DNA of 64,000 nucleotides from NCBI RefSeq assembly GCF_030145145.1, contig NZ_JAQYWD010000001.1:174544-238543 (forward strand), given 5' to 3'. This document shows, one piece after another, positions 18,327 to 25,848 of the stretch. Position 1 is the stretch's first letter, and each line of letters begins with the position of its first letter. A program made the position numbers and the translations under genes. The notes beneath the pieces are model-generated. The model did not search any database, was not told the DNA's origin, and was given only the letters and a program-made list of their open reading frames with translations. The DNA is from Desulfobacula sp. (GTDB lineage Bacteria > Desulfobacterota > Desulfobacteria > Desulfobacterales > Desulfobacteraceae).

Positions 18327-19559
18327 ATGCTTACTGTATCTTCTTTTAACTGGGACCGGGGAATTTGGTCTGATCCATCTTCAGGCGCTGCAGATGTCAG
18401 TCTTTGTATTGCCGGTGACTGGGCACCCATCAGGGCATTTCAACCCATTATTGAAAACACGCCTGAAAAAATATACGGCGACCTGCTGCCGATGATTCGA
18501 TCTGCCGATCTTTCCATTGTAAATCTTGAAGCCCCCCTGAGTGATCGTGGGTCACCCGTCCATAAAAGTGGTGCCGTGTTCAAGGGTGAACGAAACCATG
18601 TGCAGGGACTTTGTGTGGTTCCCTTTGATGTGGTAACACTGGCAAATAACCATATGTTTGATTATGGGCTTGATGCGTTTCAGGAGAGTCTTGACAGCCT
18701 TGATGAAAACCATATCAAGCATACGGGTGCCGGCATGTCTGAGCAAGACGCCCAAAAACCCCTGAAGATAGATATCAACGGTTTAAAGATAGGGATTGTC
18801 AATTTCAGCGAGGGTGAAGATCTCACCGCAGCCCATAACGGCCCTGGTGTCATGGGCTGGGATCTTGCAACCGTGATTCAAACGGTTAAAGCCCTTAAAG
18901 CAGAAATGGACATTGTTCTCGTGATCAGCCATTGCGGTATTGAATATATCCCATTTCCTCCCCCTTATGTGGCCAATGCCTTTATACAGATCGCCGATGC
19001 AGGGGCTGATCTTGTGATCGGTCATCACCCCCATGTCCCCCAGGGCATCTCTTTCCATAACCATATTCCCATATGCCACAGCCTGGGTAATTTTGTGTTT
19101 TATCAGGAAACCGATCTCAAATTTCGAAAACTGGGGTATATGGTAAAAGCCGGACTGAAGAAAAACGCAGTGGTGTCCCTGGAACTGATTCCCTATCAAA
19201 TTGATTCCCAGGGTCTATCCCGGCTTAAAGATCAATATGCACTGTCTTTTTTCCAAAAATTTAAACAGATCTCCCTGCCGTTGGATTCTTCGGAAACATT
19301 ACAGGATGCCTGGCATGGTTTTCTTGACTACTATGGCAAAAAGGGATTTTTTAATGAAATTTCCATGATTACGGAGAAAATGGCGCAGGACCCGCAAAAG
19401 GGTGCTGCCATGTTCCGTAACCGGCTGACCACATTGCAGCATTATCATCACTGGAAAGATTTCATGACGCGGATGGTTAAAGGCGACCTTGACTCCTCTC
19501 CGGCATGGGCAAAAGCGTTGATCCGGGAATGGTTGACCGCAAAAATTGATCCGGCATAA
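18327..19559 (+). CDS. CapA-family (poly-gamma-glutamate-type) metallophosphatase-like protein
   Basis: A 410-residue member of the PGA_cap/CapA family. The metal-site pattern is present: AGDW near residue 29, NLEAPLS, LANNHMFDYG, ISHCGIEY and GHHPHVPQG. In Bacillus, CapA/PgsA is a membrane-linked part of poly-gamma-glutamate synthesis. Here no clear N-terminal membrane anchor or signal peptide is seen, which suggests a cytoplasmic form, and no CapB/CapC synthetase gene is in the cluster. The gene starts 7 bases after alr, with GGAG 10-13 bases before the ATG, and belongs to the same operon. A role as hydrolase or transferase in making or trimming a glutamyl compound is plausible but inferred. 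Confidence 0.88.
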   Translation: MLTVSSFNWDRGIWSDPSSGAADVSLCIAGDWAPIRAFQPIIENTPEKIYGDLLPMIRSADLSIVNLEAPLSDRGSPVHKSGAVFKGERNHVQGLCVVPFDVVTLANNHMFDYGLDAFQESLDSLDENHIKHTGAGMSEQDAQKPLKIDINGLKIGIVNFSEGEDLTAAHNGPGVMGWDLATVIQTVKALKAEMDIVLVISHCGIEYIPFPPPYVANAFIQIADAGADLVIGHHPHVPQGISFHNHIPICHSLGNFVFYQETDLKFRKLGYMVKAGLKKNAVVSLELIPYQIDSQGLSRLKDQYALSFFQKFKQISLPLDSSETLQDAWHGFLDYYGKKGFFNEISMITEKMAQDPQKGAAMFRNRLTTLQHYHHWKDFMTRMVKGDLDSSPAWAKALIREWLTAKIDPA

Positions 19560-19576
19560 CCCAAAGGACCTTAACG

Positions 19577-20497
19577 ATGATTTCCGAACAAAAATCCACC
19601 CGCCCGCTGTGCCGATCCATCCTGGTCACGGACTCTGGCCTTGGCGGTCTTTCTGTTTTTAATGATATTGCCAATCAACTGGAACAAAACAGTCCGTGGG
19701 AAAAGGTCAACCTGACCTACTTTAATGCCTGGCCTGCCCCCCACAGGGGATACAATCATTTTGATACCTGGGAAAAAAGAGCTCAGATTTTCAACAATGC
19801 CATGAATGCCATGACGGTTTATCACCCGGACCAGATCCTCATCGCGTGCAACACCTTATCGGTCATCTACCCCCATACCCGATTCAGCCGAACCACCGAT
19901 ATAAATGTTGAGGGTATTGTGGACCATGGTGTCCAGATGATGGTCGAAAAATTACGGGCTGACCCGGAAGGCATTGCCGTGGTATTTGGCACCCCCACCA
20001 CCACCACGGCCAAAAGCCATGAAAGCCGGCTGGTTGATCTTGGCATATCAAACGACAGAATCATCAATATCGGATGCACCAATCTGGCAGGCTATATTGA
20101 AAGAGAACCCTTCAGCGATAGAGTGGGGCAAATGATCCAGACGTTTGTCAAACAGGCGGTATCTGAACTTGGAAGGTTCACGGGCCATGTTTACGGGGCA
20201 TTGTGCTGCACGCATTTCGGATATCGCCAAGCGCTCTTTTCTAAAGCGTTCAGCACCTTTTTCAAGGGAACCGTAACCCTTTTAAATCCCAATGTCAGAA
20301 TGGCAGAGCAGGTGCTCAAACCCGACAACCAGAAAACATTTTTCACGCCAGACATAAAAACGCACATTGTATCCCAGGCCGTCTGGGGAAAAGAACAAAT
20401 GGATGCCTATTTACGACTGCTGACCGACATCTCTCCGAGAACACGGGCTGCTTTGATACAGTATGAACAAAATAACAACTTATTTTCAGTTGATTAA
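19577..20497 (+). CDS. glutamate/aspartate racemase-family protein
   Basis: A 306-residue cofactor-independent racemase of the Asp/Glu racemase superfamily, closest in motifs to glutamate racemase. VTDSGLGGLSVF matches the first active-site loop, IACNTLS holds the first catalytic cysteine, and ALCCTHFGY holds the second with its following threonine and histidine. It is about 40 residues longer than ordinary MurI, and its CNTLS and FGY replace the usual CNTAS and YPL, so it is a divergent relative that may act on glutamate, aspartate or a derivative. It lies 17 bases after the CapA-like gene. A supply of D-glutamate for the ligase downstream is the simplest reading. Confidence 0.82.
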   Translation: MISEQKSTRPLCRSILVTDSGLGGLSVFNDIANQLEQNSPWEKVNLTYFNAWPAPHRGYNHFDTWEKRAQIFNNAMNAMTVYHPDQILIACNTLSVIYPHTRFSRTTDINVEGIVDHGVQMMVEKLRADPEGIAVVFGTPTTTTAKSHESRLVDLGISNDRIINIGCTNLAGYIEREPFSDRVGQMIQTFVKQAVSELGRFTGHVYGALCCTHFGYRQALFSKAFSTFFKGTVTLLNPNVRMAEQVLKPDNQKTFFTPDIKTHIVSQAVWGKEQMDAYLRLLTDISPRTRAALIQYEQNNNLFSVD

Positions 20498-20563
20498 AAT
20501 AAAATTAAAAACAGTGCGCCAGACGCACAATCGGTCAAAAAAATATTAGGAGATTGTAAGGTT

Positions 20564-21553
20564 ATGAAAAAAGTGCTGCTGATCACAGGACCTGCAGGTG
20601 ATGCCCAGGGGTGGGGAGACTTAAGTGTTACGCAACATATCTGTCAGGCGATTATCGATACAGGAAATGATGCTGAAATTGCCTTTGTCAACACCATGGA
20701 AGAATTTTACCAGGCCATTGAAGAAAAATCATATGATATTGTCTGGAGTGCTTTGTATCACATTTCCAGCAAATCCGAAACCATTGGCATGAGTGAGGGT
20801 GAAGACAACTGGCTTGCCGATATTCTCGATACAAAAAAAATTCCCTATATTGGTCCCAATGCCGCAACCATGAAGGCATTAATCCATAAAACCCACACCC
20901 ATCAGATTTTAAAAGAAGCCGGCGTTTCCGTTCCCTACCACTTTCAGATTGATCGGGGCGATGACCTGCCGGATCTTGATTACCCCGCCTTTGTAAAGCC
21001 CAGTTATGAATCACGGTCTAAGGGCATCAGCGACGAGAGTGTGGTGAATTCCAGAGAGGAGCTTGAAAAGCAAGTGGCCTATATCCACACTGAATTTGAC
21101 CAGCCCGCCCTGGTGGAAGAATATCTGCCCGGACAGGAATACACCGTGCTGATGTTGGGAAATGGAGAACACCAGGAATTTTTAGCCGGCCGGGTTGAAG
21201 TTGACGAAAAAATGTTTGGCAAATATCCCATATTAAGAGCGGATCTCCGGGGGGTGGGGGTTACCAAAATCAGACCGATTAACCATATGACCAAATCGGC
21301 TGTTCAATTGACCAAAGATGCCATGGAAGCCTTGAATTGCCTGGACCACGTCAGGGCTGATATGCGTCTGGATGCCAATGGAAAACTTAAAATAATTGAA
21401 GTGAACGGCATTCCAGGATTAAAACCAATTAAAAGCTGGAGTCCCCAGATGTTCACCATGCATCATCCTTCCCAGGAAGGTCCCATGGAAGATTACAAAC
21501 ACCTCATTGACCATGTCGTATCTTCTGCCCTGGTCCGGTGTGACCTGGCATAA
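20564..21553 (+). CDS. D-alanine-D-alanine ligase-like ATP-grasp ligase
   Basis: A 329-residue ATP-grasp enzyme. The fold is recognised from IPYIGPNAATMKALIHKTHT (the pre-ATP segment), PAFVKPSYESRSKGISDES (ATP-binding lysine and glycine-rich loop), LVEEYLPGQEYTVLML and the metal-binding end IIEVNGIPGLKP. Ddl-type enzymes join two D-amino acids with ATP. The N-terminal domain differs from cell-wall Ddl (no HGxxGEDG loop; ITGPAGDAQGWGDLSV instead), which points to another substrate pair. Neighbouring racemase and aminotransferase genes would provide D-alanine and D-glutamate. AGGAG lies 9-13 bases before the ATG. Product is unknown; a D-amino-acid dipeptide or amide is the inference. Confidence 0.85.
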   Translation: MKKVLLITGPAGDAQGWGDLSVTQHICQAIIDTGNDAEIAFVNTMEEFYQAIEEKSYDIVWSALYHISSKSETIGMSEGEDNWLADILDTKKIPYIGPNAATMKALIHKTHTHQILKEAGVSVPYHFQIDRGDDLPDLDYPAFVKPSYESRSKGISDESVVNSREELEKQVAYIHTEFDQPALVEEYLPGQEYTVLMLGNGEHQEFLAGRVEVDEKMFGKYPILRADLRGVGVTKIRPINHMTKSAVQLTKDAMEALNCLDHVRADMRLDANGKLKIIEVNGIPGLKPIKSWSPQMFTMHHPSQEGPMEDYKHLIDHVVSSALVRCDLA

Positions 21554-21559
21554 CAACCC

Positions 21560-21594
21560 ATTTGGATACCGTCAAAGAATGACGGTATCCAAAT
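21560..21594 (+). terminator. 15-bp perfect hairpin after the ATP-grasp gene
   Basis: Arms 21560-21574 and 21580-21594 are perfectly complementary with a 5-base loop, 6 bases after the ligase stop. No T run follows, so termination would be weak. It may partly separate the last gene (N-formylglutamate amidohydrolase-like) from the rest of the operon or stabilise the upstream mRNA. Confidence 0.55.
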
Positions 21595-21652
21595 TAACCG
21601 GTGGACACCGTTACGATGATCGTATGGTGGGTCTGCTCTTTTGGATGGTTAA

Positions 21653-22495
21653 ATGAATATCCCCTGGGATCGACAGCTTTTTGAAACAATAAAAAAACAC
21701 GAACCCATTTCCCGTAATGATTTGTCACTGGGATTTGGCTATCACCTGGATTTTTCAATCCCCCAAATCGCCATGGCCATCCATGCCGGTCATCATGTAC
21801 GGGAAGACCTGTTGCCCTGCATGATCCTTTCCCCGGCAGAACGGATGTTTGAAGAAGACACTGGAACCGACGTCATGATTCATGACCATCCCAATGCGGT
21901 ATGGGGCCTTGAGTCCCGGGCGGTTTATGACCTGAACCGCGATGAAGAGATGGCCCTGCCCCTGGTGCCTGAAAAATTCTGGGGCACCCGGGTGTATGGG
22001 GAGCAGCCCACCCCTGAAATGAATGATAAAAGCCTTGGGCAGCATCGGTTCTTTTACCTGTTTATGGGCACCGTGATCCGGCACATGATAGACACCTTTG
22101 GATATTGCATTGTCTATGATATCCATTCCTACAATATTACCCGGCAGCAGGCGAAAGGCATTAAATCTCCCCCGGTTTTTAATCTGGGAACGGCAGCCCT
22201 TGATCGGTCAAAATGGAAAGGTCCCATTGACTCATGGCTTGAAAATTTGAGAAAAATTTCATTGCCCGGCATTACCACCACGGTTGCTGAAAATGACGTT
22301 TTTTCAGGCCAAGGAGAGTTGTGCAAACGGCTCAGCCAATGGGATCCACGAATCCTGGTGCTGCCCACCGAGGTGTCAAAAGTTTACATGGATGAAAAAA
22401 AAGGGGCCCTATATCCGCCTATGATCAAAGCCATACAAAACGGATTAATACAGGCCATGGCATCGCATGCAGCACCGAATCCTCATCCGTCTTGA
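21653..22495 (+). CDS. N-formylglutamate amidohydrolase-family protein
   Basis: A 280-residue zinc hydrolase of the N-formylglutamate amidohydrolase family. AIHAGHHVRE, RAVYDLNRDEE and VYDIHSYN correspond to the family's metal and substrate motifs. The classical enzyme ends the histidine degradation pathway, but there are no hut genes here. Members beside ATP-grasp ligases are thought to act on other N-acyl or amide bonds. In this cluster it could cleave or edit the ligase product or hydrolyse an imported glutamyl compound. It follows the ligase by about 100 bases that contain a hairpin, and it is the last gene of the LacI-controlled group. It ends 117 bases from the convergent acyl-CoA ligase gene. 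Confidence 0.85.
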   Translation: MNIPWDRQLFETIKKHEPISRNDLSLGFGYHLDFSIPQIAMAIHAGHHVREDLLPCMILSPAERMFEEDTGTDVMIHDHPNAVWGLESRAVYDLNRDEEMALPLVPEKFWGTRVYGEQPTPEMNDKSLGQHRFFYLFMGTVIRHMIDTFGYCIVYDIHSYNITRQQAKGIKSPPVFNLGTAALDRSKWKGPIDSWLENLRKISLPGITTTVAENDVFSGQGELCKRLSQWDPRILVLPTEVSKVYMDEKKGALYPPMIKAIQNGLIQAMASHAAPNPHPS

Positions 22496-22612
22496 TCCCC
22501 ACAGGATTTAAAATAAAACGGGCATCTTTTATTCCAACCCGATTGTCTCCATTCACTGAACCCAGAAGGAAAACCCAATTCTGATGTGAAATAAACGGCT
22601 TGTCAAACGGCG

Positions 22613-24388
22613 CTAATACATGTCATCAATCACGTCTTTGTATCTTTTGTTGATGCTTTTCCGTTTCAGCTTCAAGGTGGGCGTGATTTCCTCACCCTCT
22701 ATGGTAAAGGGCCGGGACAGCAGTTTGAATTCTTTGATGGTTTCATACTGGGCCAGCAGTTTCGAGTGATAATCGATTCGTTTCCTGTAAAATCTGATGA
22801 CCTCGGGATGGTTGACCAATTCATCCATTGAGGTGTAGGAGATTGCCTTTTTTTCGGCCCAGGCTTCAAGGGCTTCAAAGGAGGGGACAATTAGGGCACT
22901 GATAAATTTCCGTTTGTCTCCAATGGCCACAACCTGTTCAATGAAAAAATCTTTTCCCACAAGGGTTTCGATCTGCTGGGGGGCGATGTTTTTACCACCG
23001 GAAGTGATGATAAGATCCTTGATCCGATCGGTGATTTTCAAGAATCCGTCAGCGTCAAATTCTCCCACGTCACCGGTCTTGAACCATCCGTCAACGATGG
23101 TTTCAGCGGTTTTTTCAGGGTTGTTATAGTATCCTTTCATGACCTGGGGGCCTTTGACCTGGATTTCACCGTTATCGTCAATCCTGACCTGGCAGTTTGG
23201 AACGAGTTTCCCAACGGTTCCGAATTTAAAACATCCGGGGGTGTTATAGGATATCATGGGGGACGTTTCCGTCAGGCCATACCCCTGACAAACCAGAAGG
23301 CCGCAGTTAAAAAAGAATTCTTCAATGGATTTTTCCAGGGGGGCACCCCCGGCCGAGAAAAAGTTTTTTTCACCGCCCACCACCCCCCTTACTTTAGAGA
23401 GAACCAGGGTGTCGAAAATTTTGTGTTTCAGTTTTAAGCCCAGGGATATGGGCTGGTTGTTTTTACGTCTGGTATAATAGGTTTTACCTGTTTTAATGGC
23501 CTGTTTGAAAAGTATTTTTTTCATGAAGGAGGCCGTTTCCTGGCGGTTCATTACCGTAGCATATATTTTTTCATAAAGCCTGGGAACGGATACCATGGCC
23601 GTTGGCTTGATTTCCTGCAGGGTTTCGATCACTTTCTTGGGGTCTTCAAGATAGGTGTGAACCGCTCCTTTCCGGTATACATAATAGGACCACATCCTTT
23701 CATATACATGGCTCAAGGGCAGAAAGCACAAGGACGTGTCTTTGCTGGTGACGTTGAAATTCGTATCAATGGCGTCAAACTGGTGGAACAGGTTGCCATG
23801 GGTGAGCATGACCCCTTTGGGATTTCCCGTGGTACCGGACGTATAGATAATGGTGGTGGTGTCATCTTTTTTGATCAATTCCTGGCGGTGATGAAGCTCA
23901 TTTTGACCAATGGCTTCGGGAGTGATGTCAATAAAATCATTAAAATAGTGGGCAAAAGAGGGGTTAATAGCTAGTGTGGAATCGTAAGCGATGACGGTTA
24001 ATGGGATGGCTTCAGAGATGATTGTTTCAATATTCTGGTATTGAAATGCATTCCCCACAAAAATAAGCTTTATACCGGCATCCTTAATAATAAACCGGGC
24101 CTGTTCTTTTGTGTTGGTGGCATAAATGGGGACAGAGACGGCACCTGCGATACTGCAGGCAAAATCGGTCACCGCCCATTCGTAACGGTTCGCGGAATAG
24201 ATGCCGACATTGTCGCCTTTTTGTACATTGGCATGGACCAGAGCGCAGGCAAGGCGGTTGATTTTCTCTCCAAATTCGGCATAGGTCAACGATCTCCATG
24301 CGTCGTTTTCCTTGAATCTCAATGCCGTTTGACTGGTGTATTCTTTTACTTTTTCGGTGATCATTTGACCAACATGCTCATACGTCAT
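22613..24388 (-). CDS. long-chain acyl-CoA synthetase (AMP-forming)
   Basis: A protein of about 591 residues of the ANL adenylating superfamily, closest to bacterial FadD15-like long-chain fatty acid-CoA ligases. The ATP loop is IIYTSGTTGNPKGVMLTHGN split by position near residue 165; the YGLTETSP motif and GWFKTGDVGEFDADGF hinge follow. The C-terminal lysine is within a shorter tail, as in this subgroup. It activates a carboxylic acid to acyl-AMP and then the CoA thioester; fatty or aryl acids are both possible. The ATG at 24388 is chosen because GGGAGGG lies 9-10 bases upstream; the frame opens further but adds a non-family leader. It lies downstream of the IclR gene on the same strand. Confidence 0.92.
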   Translation of the reverse strand: MTYEHVGQMITEKVKEYTSQTALRFKENDAWRSLTYAEFGEKINRLACALVHANVQKGDNVGIYSANRYEWAVTDFACSIAGAVSVPIYATNTKEQARFIIKDAGIKLIFVGNAFQYQNIETIISEAIPLTVIAYDSTLAINPSFAHYFNDFIDITPEAIGQNELHHRQELIKKDDTTTIIYTSGTTGNPKGVMLTHGNLFHQFDAIDTNFNVTSKDTSLCFLPLSHVYERMWSYYVYRKGAVHTYLEDPKKVIETLQEIKPTAMVSVPRLYEKIYATVMNRQETASFMKKILFKQAIKTGKTYYTRRKNNQPISLGLKLKHKIFDTLVLSKVRGVVGGEKNFFSAGGAPLEKSIEEFFFNCGLLVCQGYGLTETSPMISYNTPGCFKFGTVGKLVPNCQVRIDDNGEIQVKGPQVMKGYYNNPEKTAETIVDGWFKTGDVGEFDADGFLKITDRIKDLIITSGGKNIAPQQIETLVGKDFFIEQVVAIGDKRKFISALIVPSFEALEAWAEKKAISYTSMDELVNHPEVIRFYRKRIDYHSKLLAQYETIKEFKLLSRPFTIEGEEITPTLKLKRKSINKRYKDVIDDMY

Positions 24389-24561
24389 GGTACTAGGCCC
24401 TCCCCCGGGAATCAAATTAAAGAAAATAAACACTGTTTATCCGTATAATTAATACTATCTAATGGCAAACGAAAAATAAAGTTTTTCCTGGTGCACATGA
24501 AATCTTTCCGGGGCAATAGACGCACTTTTCCCCCAACAATGACGGTTGGGGGGGATGGGGA

Positions 24562-25329
24562 TTAGGACTGGAAAGACAGTCTTTTGTTGATCCGGGCCGC
24601 GGCCGCTTTGGTTTGTTCAATAATAGTCTGCATCTTTTTGTTGGACATGGATGCCTTAAATCCAACGACCCAGATAGCCGGGGTATAGGCCCCATATTGC
24701 TTGAGTGGCGCTGCCACTGCCCTGACACCTGAAAGATACTCTTCATCATCAACGGCATACCCATTTTTTCGAATCTGTTCCAATTCTTTTGTATATTGGT
24801 CTATATCCATAATGGTTTGGGGGGTGAACCGTATTAACGGGTTTGCATGTAAAAATTTCTGCAAGTCTTTTGGTTCCATCATGGATAAAAATACTTTTCC
24901 GTTTGCCCCGGCCTGCACGGCCAGGGAAGTGCCAATGGGGGAGGTAATTTTAAAATCTTTTCTGGATTCAACAATATCGATTACGGTGACGCTGTTGCCG
25001 TTCCGGACACCCAGAAAAACAGATTCCTGACATTGTTCCATCAGTTCTTCCATAATCGGTTTGGCCATATTTTTAAAATCAATTCGTTCGTAGGCTGCTT
25101 TTCCAAGCTCCATGAGCGTGATGCCGATGGTGTATCGCTTTGTAACAACGTCCCTCATAATGGCGCCCTGGTCTTCCAGGGCAGCGGTAATGCCGTGGAC
25201 CGTGCTTTTGCTGATATCCAGACGGGTTGAAATTTCACTGATTCTCAACCCTTTACTGCTTTTTGCAATGGCATTCAAAATAATGAAGGCTTTTTTAACA
25301 ATCGGGGCTTGATATTTTTTTTTAATCAT
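24562..25329 (-). CDS. IclR-family transcriptional regulator
   Basis: A 255-residue regulator with an N-terminal winged helix (KKAFIILNAIAKSSKGLRISE, split by position, then RLDISKSTVHGITAALEDQG) and a C-terminal effector domain (VFLGVRNGNSVTVIDIVES, GANGKVFLSMM, GVRAVAAPLKQYG). IclR proteins often respond to aromatic or small organic acids. It is divergent from the AOR operon, and two similar TTCA-N6-TGAA palindromes lie in the shared region, one against its own ribosome site. It is therefore the probable regulator of the AOR operon and of itself. The acyl-CoA ligase follows it on the same strand after 173 bases that hold an 8-bp hairpin at 24530-24552 without a T tract. Confidence 0.93.
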   Translation of the reverse strand: MIKKKYQAPIVKKAFIILNAIAKSSKGLRISEISTRLDISKSTVHGITAALEDQGAIMRDVVTKRYTIGITLMELGKAAYERIDFKNMAKPIMEELMEQCQESVFLGVRNGNSVTVIDIVESRKDFKITSPIGTSLAVQAGANGKVFLSMMEPKDLQKFLHANPLIRFTPQTIMDIDQYTKELEQIRKNGYAVDDEEYLSGVRAVAAPLKQYGAYTPAIWVVGFKASMSNKKMQTIIEQTKAAAARINKRLSFQS

Positions 25330-25331
25330 TG

Positions 25332-25345
25332 TTCACCATAATGAA
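25332..25345. promoter_or_regulatory. probable IclR operator 1
   Basis: TTCACCATAATGAA lies directly before the iclR start codon and covers its ribosome site. The surrounding 20 bases match those of the second site (25418-25431) at 17 positions, with TTCA/TGAA arms in both. Confidence 0.55.
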
Positions 25346-25379
25346 TTTTTCATTTTTGATAGCGCGGCTAAAAATTAGC

Positions 25380-25431
25380 TTGACAACCATATGATAATAT
25401 TATTTACTGTTCTGGTGTTCATTATTATGAA
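25380..25431 (+). promoter_or_regulatory. AOR-operon promoter -35 and probable IclR operator 2
   Basis: TTGACA lies at 25380-25385; the -10 is not sharp (AT-rich, TATTTA-like around 25400-25405). The palindrome TTCATTATTATGAA at 25418-25431 would overlap the transcription start. It shares its 20-base context with operator 1, 86 bases away. Further on, a hairpin (25516-25523 with 25533-25540, one G-T pair) lies in the leader of the first gene. Confidence 0.55.
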
Positions 25432-25583
25432 TTTTTAAAAAAAGCAATGGTAAAATATGAACGCAAAGGTGTAAAAAAGGGGTGAATTAAGTTAAGATAA
25501 GAAGTCTTGTCAAGGTAAGCGCTAAAAATTAAAGTGCTTATCGATTTTGTATACATCAATTTTATCAACAAAGGAGGGTCTTT

Positions 25584-25847
25584 ATGGCAGTTGATACCAA
25601 TAAGATGTCCGGGGCCGAAAGTCTTCGTAAAACAAGGACATACGGTAAGTTTAGATGCCTGAATCCGACCTGTATGGGCAGGTTGGAACCAAAACCGGGT
25701 AGCGACCATGTAAGGTGTCCGGTTTGCACCAGTGAATATCGTGTCGCCTGGATTCGTCCGGATTTTCCAAGAGTCCGCGGTCCCGTCTGGGAAGTGAATA
25801 AAAAGCTTGCCGATGCAGCGTTTAAGAAAAAGATGGAGGGGAAATAG
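25584..25847 (+). CDS. small zinc-ribbon protein of the AOR operon
   Basis: An 87-residue protein with a C-x4-C pair (CLNPTC) and a C-x2-C pair (CPVC) near residues 28-50, giving a zinc ribbon or rubredoxin-like site. The following EYRVAWIRPDFPRVRGP is unusual and not tied to a known family by eye. A very strong ribosome site (AAAGGAGGG) precedes the ATG by 7 bases. It is the first gene of the AOR operon and ends one base before the AOR start codon. It could bind DNA, mature the cofactor or act as a small electron carrier; the sequence does not decide. Confidence 0.8.
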   Translation: MAVDTNKMSGAESLRKTRTYGKFRCLNPTCMGRLEPKPGSDHVRCPVCTSEYRVAWIRPDFPRVRGPVWEVNKKLADAAFKKKMEGK

Positions 25848-25848
25848 T

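Noticed and set aside
24530..24552. CCCCCAAC/GTTGGGGG hairpin as the iclR terminator
   Set aside because: No T run on either strand and a short stem; kept only as a note in the iclR entry.
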